Positions 40,001-49,000 of a stretch of 64,000 nucleotides of DNA are shown piece after piece. Position 1 is the first letter of the stretch. Each line of letters starts with the position of its first letter. The DNA lies in the NCBI GenBank assembly GCA_013396635.1, contig WBMW01000023.1:372001-436000 (forward strand), read 5' to 3'. Source of the DNA: Penelope pileata. Its lineage: Eukaryota > Chordata > Aves > Galliformes > Cracidae. A program made the translations under genes and the position numbers. Under the pieces are notes generated by a model, which was given only the letters and a program-made list of their open reading frames with translations, made no database searches and was not told the origin of the DNA.

Positions 40001-43000
40001 CATAGCTATTTCAGGCTTGCTGCTTTCTTCCCCCACATTAACCCTGATCTTGTCACCTCTGTATTAAAACCGTGGCCCACAGACAAAATTCCTCGCTTTT
40101 AGCTTTTCTCATTCAAACAGCATGAGGGAATTTTATTTTTCTAGGTCATCTTTCCCTACCATTAATGAATTAAATCAGCGTCTTCTCGGTGGTACATCCC
40201 ATCAAAAGAAGCAATTTTCATCTTCTCCGAAGACAAACAATAAAAAATGACTTTTTCAAGGGTTTTTCTGCTTATGAAACACTGAGATCTTGGCTGTTGC
40301 ACCGTGTAAATTAAAGGCAGATTTAGCAAAAGGGAGATGAGATCAGTTTGTTGATTTTTTGGAGCAAATATCAAAATGCATTTGAATGATAAGATAAACA
40401 GAGCAGGCTGAACAGCTGTTCTTCCACGGTGACTGGCTGTCTTTGTGGCTCACACTGCTGAGAGCTTGGCCTGATCCACCATTAGCTTATGCTCAGTCTC
40501 TGCAGCTGCAGCATTTCATCCAAAACAAAATTGAGATAAGGCTCTAAAAATGTATTTTTAATTGTTAGGGTTGGGAGAAGATACCTCTCAGCTGAACGCT
40601 TTAGGAAAGTTTTTAAAAGACAGCAGATTAAGATCAGTGCTTTGGAGTATTTTTTCCTCCTGGTAAATGTTACATGTCAGCCTTTCATATTCCTGCTCCA
40701 CTGTTTACCATTGGAAAAAGCTGCTGTCAAGAGCACAAACTTCACTTAATTTAACTGGTTAGACAAATTACTTGAGAATTTTTTTCTTCAGATATTGAAA
40801 TTATGTATAAACATAACTCAAAAATTACAGTAGGAACTTTTTTTTTTCCCTTGCCACTTGTAATTCAGCAAGAGCCAAATCCTTAAATCTGGGACAGTCT
40901 TTCGGGAGGAGTAGTTAGGACAGACACTCTACTAGCTCAAAGATCTGGTGTCATAAATTTGAGTGAGACTGTATGGAACAGGAAGACAACAGAATTTCTA
41001 TCATGGAAATGCTTCCTTTCAATATCTTGCACAATGTTTTTCATCATCATTGCGTTTAGATTCTGTCCCCTTTTTTTAAAATGATATTTAATAAAGAAAA
41101 CAAAACCAACATCTAGTGATGTGCCCTAGAAATTTTACTCCTAACAGCACAAAATTAAAACGAAAGAAGCTCCTGACTCTCTGCGAGACAGTGCACAAGT
41201 CTCAATGTTGAATTTGTGCAAAACCGATGTCATACGTTTGCTGCTTGTGCCACTGGGATTATGGGATTGTTTTTCACAATCTTTTTCACATCTCAACCAA
41301 ATCAGATGTCAGTCACTTAAAATGTGCATGTTTCCCAGCTCAGCTCGCTGCCCTAAGAACACAAAACATTTAGGTCTAAAATCCAGCTGTGTCAAAGTGT
41401 AGAGAAGGACCTGTCAGATTAACTTTTTCTCTTCTTTTGCCCACAAATTAGATAAGATTTTGTTACAGAAAAGCCAAATAGCAAAGATAAGACTGTTTTT
41501 AAAAACAGCTAGCCCTCCACAACTGAAGTAGCTGCAGGGAAGGGAGACGGTGAATAATAAGTTTAATAATTGCTCCCTGGCATTGCCTACTGTTGGGAAC
41601 ATTGAGAAGTGTCACTGTGGTGCTCTGCCCCAGGTACAGCCACACCAGGATTTGCTGTTCTGCATTATCTGCAAGCCCCAGTCTCACTCCTTTGTTTAAT
41701 AAATAGTTTATGATAAACAAGAGAGAGGAATTCAGCCATTCACAAACGAATGTGTAAAAAAGTATGTGCATGTCCAAGAGGGAAATGACAGCTCGTGTGC
41801 AGTTTGGGGGGTCATGCTTTGCTCTGTTTGTTTTTCAAAGTAAATATTGGTTAAATATTAGGACTGCCAGCATGAAAAAGTTGAGCATAACCCAGTTCCC
41901 AGAGGTGATCAGATTTTTTTTGTTTCCTTGTCCTTTCAGTTTATTTACACACCCAGTGAATTTCTTTTGCCCACATTTTTACAGCAGTGACTGCAGTAAA
42001 TCAGACATTAGAAGGCTGGAAGCAACATACCGTAATGAAAGCATCCTCTCATAGACTTTTCTTGTTTCTTTTGCATTCGTATTGCAGGAAGCTACTTTTC
42101 CTTTCCAAACACTAACAATGCTTTTCCTCAAACAACAGCTTGCACAAATACGAAATTTCAACTCCTGCTCACGGAAACATTTTGCTAATGCATTCCTGAA
42201 ACTTTGGGGTTATGATACCAGGGCTTTCAGAACCTCTCATGATTTTGTAGGTCAAATGTAATGACTGAGAAAGAATTTGTCAATCAAATTTTTTTTTTCC
42301 CCATTAAGAACAGATAATGGCCATTGTAAGATAGCAGGGGGTAATTGCTGATGGGAGACTCACAACACCATGCCTGAGCAATCTGGACTGCCCAAACTAG
42401 TGGGAAGACCCCAGTGTTTTGCTGCTGGGGGCAAGTGGCTCACAAGAGAACAGAAAATTGAAGATCTCAGTACCATGATGCCAATGCTTGCCCAATAATT
42501 ATATATCTCTTTTAAAAAGTGACTCTAAAGCATTCATGTAGCATTTCCTTACTGTGAGTTAAGAGCCTTTGTTGGTTTATACCTTTCCTTGGTTTATGGC
42601 TACTCTTGCTGTTCAAAATGGCTTTCTAGAAGGAAATTTCTTAAAAAATCAATGTACAGTCATTTTCCCAAGGTTTTAATAATAAGCAGCAGGGGTGTTT
42701 CCCCTGTCTTGCAGTTGAGTGTACGACACTTCCTGTGCAGCACTTCTGTCCCTTTTCTTCAGAAAGAGGGAATTACATTTTAATTTCTTGGAAAGCAAAA
42801 TTTGCACTGACTCTAGCATGTATACATGTATACACATGTACAGCATTCATCTGCTGATACTCAAGTAAATGAGTGAATTACAGGGCAAGTGAGACCAAGG
42901 AATACAAGCAGTGCTCGGATGGTCAGTGCCAAATTTACCCTTCCTGGAGAAGGCTTTCTACAGCTCATTCTATTCCCAGCAAGAATACTAATTTTGGTGT

Positions 43001-46000
43001 GTTTCTTTCTGCTGTGTTGCAGTTCAGCCACGCTGCCTATCACGTTCAAGTGCTTGCTGGAGAACAACCACGTGGACAGGAGGGTTGCGAGGTTCGTGCT
43101 GCCTGTGGGAGCCACCATCAACATGGACGGGACCGCGCTCTATGAAGCGGTGGCTGCCATCTTCATCGCCCAAGTAAACAACTATGAGCTGGATTTTGGG
43201 CAGATTATTACTATAAGGTATAAACCTCAAATCCCACAGTGCCTGTCTTGTTGAGTGTGACATTCTTATGATTCCTGTGTCTAGAAATGTTCAGAACAAA
43301 ACTCATCTTTGCTATTTTTGAAGGACCCGTTTCTCATTGGATGGTTATTTTTAAATAATGCAGAGATCAAGGACTGTAAAAGGGGAAAATGTACTGGTAC
43401 CATTTAAAAGAAGCACGTGGATATCAGCAAACAGCAGGTTTCTGTTTAAGAATAACAGTCTAAATTTCACTTTTAAGCACACTCTTGACCATTTACTGGA
43501 ATTGGTACATTTTACAATCATTGTTGGTGTTGAAAATATTGTTTTAGACTTCAGATTTTTTTTCAACTTCAGTTTGTATCTTTGCATGAGAAGAAAGTGT
43601 TAAAAGAAAAAGCTAAAAGCCCTCTATCACATACAGGGAATGATGGGTGTTAGGAAGCCCTATCAAGCCTTGGGAGAATGGGGCCAGGGAAGGAAGAAGG
43701 CTGCTACTATCAGGGCAGGTTTTCATCAGATGTCGTAGCATTCAGATGTCATAGACTCTGCTGCTTCTCAAAGCAGAAAGCTTCATAAACAACCATGCTG
43801 TCAGTGGTAGAGTGTGCTATAGCTGCATACTCTGCACTTGAAAGGTCTGTAATGGATCCAAAAGAGAAGATCCAGCTGAACAGTTATTGCCAGAATAACT
43901 CCAGTGGCTGCCAAAGAATGCCTCGGGGACTGAAACCTGTAGGTTTCCAGCAGGGAACAAATGATTAGAAAAACACTCTTTACAGTCAGAGCCTTGTGCA
44001 ACACATTTGAGATCTGCTTACCTACCCACCCAGTGACCCCATTTACTCTGCTGGGCCTTGTCTATCTTCTGCTGGACTTGAAAAGCTTCATGACAAGAGG
44101 AGGAGAGTCCTGAAACTAACCCCAGATGACAGCTGAGGATTGCTGATGGACCTCTGGCAAGATCTGGTTAGAGCAGAAGCAGAAGAAATAAATTGTGCTC
44201 ACATGAGCTCTTGCTTCGGGCTCTCTCTGTCTTTTGCTGAAAATTATTGGAATGACCCTGTTCTAACACTTAGTCTTTTGTGATTTTCAATTTGGGGATG
44301 TTTTTAGAATGTGATTCCAAAATATGGCTCAGACTATGGGCAGACATTACATACATCTTGAAGCAGAGAATGATGATTTGAAAAATTAGAAAGGAGGATG
44401 ATGGCAAGTGGAAAGAAGGTTAAGTTCTAACTTTCTCTTATGAGAACCCTCTTTTATCTTTTTATTTTCATTGCCCATATTAAATGGTAGTGCACAACAA
44501 CCAAATATGAAGACAGTCAAAGGAAAATACAAATTAAGATTAGAAAAATTCAAAAAGGGAAAAGAAATTTAAAAATTGGCTTACAAAATAAGGGAAAATA
44601 GGAATTCACAGTGGATTCAGTACCTAAACATTCGGATATCTGAAACCCGGTTCCACCTATGGGCCAAACCCGCCTGAGATCTTGATACTTTAGGATGTGG
44701 AGAGTTGAAATTCAAATAGGGAATGCCAAGATAATTTTGCTGGAGGGGAAAAATGTTAGAAAAATAATCGCCCTACTCTGTTCATAGTTTATAAAATCCA
44801 GGTTGGCAGCTTATATCAATGTGATTATACGAATCTAGATGTAGCAGAAAAAGAGAGCAAAGAACATATTCCTATTAATTGAGCCTATTAGAGGAAGAAA
44901 CATCTACATTAAGGTCAAAATGCAGTGGAGTAGCAGATGGGCTTGCCTGTGCAATGTTAGTTAAGCATTCTTATTTTTGCTGCCAATTAAGTCATGAGAC
45001 ATTCTAGCCTGAACTGACCTAGAAGGCAGAAGCAGCTCTAATCAGCAAGCCAGTTTAGAGCACTAACTGGAGAACTTTTTAATATTCATTACACAACTAC
45101 TGAGCTTCTGTCCCTTCCTTCCTATCTAGACTCTGCCTATTAAGATGCTATCAGGATGCTATACAAGCTGACTTTTTCAAAATTCAGTTTTAAATCTTTC
45201 TCTTCCCCCATCACACCCACACACAAATGTATTTTATTACTTCAGGAAAGGACTCCAGTAGTTATAAATACTTATGCTGCTCTACTGGTACACTATACAG
45301 CTGTGAGCAAGATACTGGATATCTCTGTCTCAGTCTCCATATGGATGAACGCTGTTACCCTCGTTTTCCATCACAGGAGGCTGATGAGACTTAGCTGCTT
45401 GCCAAAAGCTCTGAAATTCTGGATCAATGATCACAGGGGATTATCAGCATATATACTTTATGTCATCTGTTTACAATAGTCAACATTCATTTTATGTCCG
45501 TCTGCTGGATGGCCTAGTTCTTGGTAGTGGACAGATAGGAGGGAATGAATATATACATTCACTTTTGCTCCTGGAAAAAAGAATGAAATCCTTCCCCTAA
45601 AAATAGCATTATGAAGAAAATACTAAGCCTGCCAGGTCCACTCTTGCCGTGGTCTCCCATTCACTTCTGCTTGCCTGGCTGAAAAAATGGTGTGAAGGTC
45701 AAGTAAAAATACTTTCCAGAAACTGAAGAGGTACAGTCACATTTGTGCCTGCTTCATATTTAGATCCAAGTATGCAAAGCCACCTGCTACGCAAGAGTTT
45801 ACCCTTGGCCTCTCTGTGATGGACTGGCATTAAAGGCCTTCGCTGCCGCCAGCAGAGGATTTGCCTGGCACAGGAGCCACGGCGATGACTCAGAGAAGTC
45901 TGCAGGGAGCTCTGCTGCCAAGCTTGAAGCCACGGTGAGCAGCGCTGGCAGGCTCAGGGCACACGGCACCGATGCCACGACCCACTGGGGCTGACGGAAC

Positions 46001-49000
46001 TCAGAGAGGCCCGCAGCCCCATTTCTCCTCACTTGGGAGTTCAAGAGACAACACAGAACTTCCTCACCACAGCCAGGGCTGCAAAGGTAGAGGATGAGAA
46101 CTTAGCACTGGGTAGTGCTAAATAGAAGAGGTTTGTCCTATCCTTGCTCTCTGAACTGGTTTCTGTCCACCAAACTGGCACTTCTGTGCAGTGGCTTTTC
46201 TAGGAAGGACTGGTTTCGGAAAACTCCTGTATAAATATGATTTTGTTTCTTGCAGAGCGATTCATCATGGGTAAAACTTACTCCTTTCTCTCTTTGTTAA
46301 AGCATCACAGCGACGGCTGCCAGCATAGGAGCTGCTGGTATCCCTCAGGCTGGCCTGGTGACGATGGTCATCGTCTTGACCTCGGTTGGACTCCCGACAG
46401 ACGACATCACGCTGATCATCGCTGTTGACTGGGCTCTGTAAGTAACGTTGAGCTCCTGAGGCTTATGGTGTGGCAACATTGCTAAAAAGGCCAATGCTCT
46501 CCAGGGGTATTAATGAGAATATGCATAAAAGGCACAGGAAGCACGTATTTTGCTCGGAACAGTGCTTATGTAGGCTTGGGTGAAAGACTGCTGCAGAGAG
46601 CATTATGCTCTAAAAAGCCATAGACAAATGAGAGAGAGCCTGGATGAGACTTGGACAATATGACTGCCAAGGACAGACAGAAGGAGTGGAGTTTGCTTCA
46701 CCTAAAACCAGAGCAGGATGAGAGGTTACCCCAGTAGTTTTGAGATTGATAAGATTGCCCCAAAGAGAAGAGGGATCAATGGTTCCTCATGTTCCTGGGG
46801 AGGGAGCATGAAGCAGCCCAAAGTAATTCACTTAAGTCAGATCACAGGAAAATTTAAGATAGATTCTTTTGTAGGAGCCAGACAATGGAAGAGGCTGCAC
46901 CCAGCCAGGTTGGAGGGCCAACTTCATGAGAAGTTTTGAGGTCACAGAGAAATGTCTGTCAGATGCAGCTCTGGCACTTTGTTTTGACACCTAAACTTGG
47001 GAACAGCTGTTCAGATTTTAATAAAGCAGCCTTTCCAACAATAGTCACTGAAGCTCCATAGGTATTGAGGCACAACAAAAGTCGAAGTATTTTAAGCTGT
47101 ATTACAAAACCCTTTTCCTTCTATATTGCTCGGTTTTCACCCAGCTCTTGCAACATCAGCATTTCATTATTTTTCCAGTAAGCCTTCCAGAGTATATGGG
47201 AATTATGTTTTTTGTTTTACAAAACATCTCAAAACAACAGACAAAAAACTCCTTCAGGCGATAGTTCCAGATGTTATTAAAAAGTGAGCAAGGAACAGAC
47301 TCAATTTTCTGTCTTTTGCAGATGACCTTTCATATAAAAAGTGTATTTCAGCACTTGGTTTCAAGAGCCTGCAGATGCAAAGTGTCAACATGGTTGACAT
47401 GATGAATATTTTCAATATTAGCTTTGGAAGTACTGGAGAATGAAGAATGCTTAAAGAAGGCTGGTTAGATGATCTCACAAGACTGAAATACCACCCATTA
47501 CAATGCACTGAAGGTATTACAGCTCAGTTAGGCAGACGTAACATGCATGTGAACCACCTCCCTTTAGCTAATGCCTGGAGGCAAAAGTAAAAAAATTAAA
47601 ATATTTCTCAGCTAATTTATTAAATATAAAGTAACACTTTGCATCTTTTTTATAATGTCCTCTAAACTCCAGTACTACTGCAATGCTTGATACAAGTGTT
47701 TGCACTGAAAGAAATGCCACGAGCAGCACGTTGGCCTCTTAGTGGAGAAATTTCAGTGTTGTGCAGTGTGGTTCTACTCACATGTGGAGCAGACACCTGT
47801 GTGCACACAGGAACATGGAACAAAACTGGTCCAACAATGTGCCAGGCAATCCATTTTCTTAAGAGTTTCAGTATCATGCACTGTTTCCTCAAAAAAATCC
47901 TTCAGAACAGATCCTAATCAGAGACCAAAAGAGAGTGCAAACTTTTGAGCTCTTCTAGCTTCTTCTCCATCACAGCTCTTTGCACAATCCAAGGTTAACA
48001 TTCCAGAACAGCTTTCCAAGAATCCAAATCTGTTGACGAACCAAGAAAAAAAAGTCTATGTGTAACAGGGACGTCTACCCAGTTTGTGCTGTAACAGTAT
48101 TTTTCCCTGCTTAACTAAACATTGTTGTGGGAATTTTCCTCAAGGCAAACCCCAAACTCAGAACAGGTTTCAGCAATGGGTTTGGTAAACAAGTCTAAGA
48201 CTGGGTCCTAGATTCAACAAACATGTTTAGGTGTAGGCTATGGAATAGAACTGATGGAGTTGCTTGCAATTGCATGTCCAATTTGGATAACTGCACAGGC
48301 AAGTAACATTTCATGCAGGAACTCTTCCTGCTAAGTAGGCAAGCAACTGCATAAACATTAGCATGCATAGATTACATGCCTAAAATATAGGGAGAAAAAA
48401 AAAATCAGAACACAGTTTCAATTTTTTTTCTGTATTAAATTACAGGATCAGAAATCTGGGCATTGTTGATATTGGACCGTCACTACCTTTAATATGCCAA
48501 ACATCTGGAGATTTCTGAGCCTCCATTTTACAACCCACATTTATAAATTAAGTTACCAATTTGACACAGCTTTCAGATGTGAATGTTTTTCTTGGAAAAG
48601 ATGTGATGTATTTCAGACTTAAAAGCTATATCATCTATTTGAAATCTCATCGGTTTTAACTAATAGATTCCAAGCAGTTTCAAGTAAAGCACTTGTCTGT
48701 GGCAACCACTCACCCTTCTGTATTCACAGTCAATATTTTTATTTTTGAGATGTTGGTGGGTAGAAGATTTAAACAGGGAAGAACGGATCTCATAAATAAA
48801 TAAATGAAAAATAGTAACAGTGTGTGTATACACAATACTGTCAAACCTAAAAAGTTAAATTGTAAAAAAGGTAACTGAAAATGAAGAAACTTTAAAAACC
48901 ACTGGTGCCATAGCAACCACGGCTTTTTCAGAAATGAACAGGATTTAAGTATGGTCACTGCTTGCCTGGTTTGTGAGTTTAGTTATTTAGCATCCTTCTG

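Noticed and set aside
46610..46940. Possible retroelement-like segment ('gaggctgcacccagccaggttggagg')
   Set aside because: It resembles generic bird repeat wording, but I could not match it to CR1 or an LTR with confidence.
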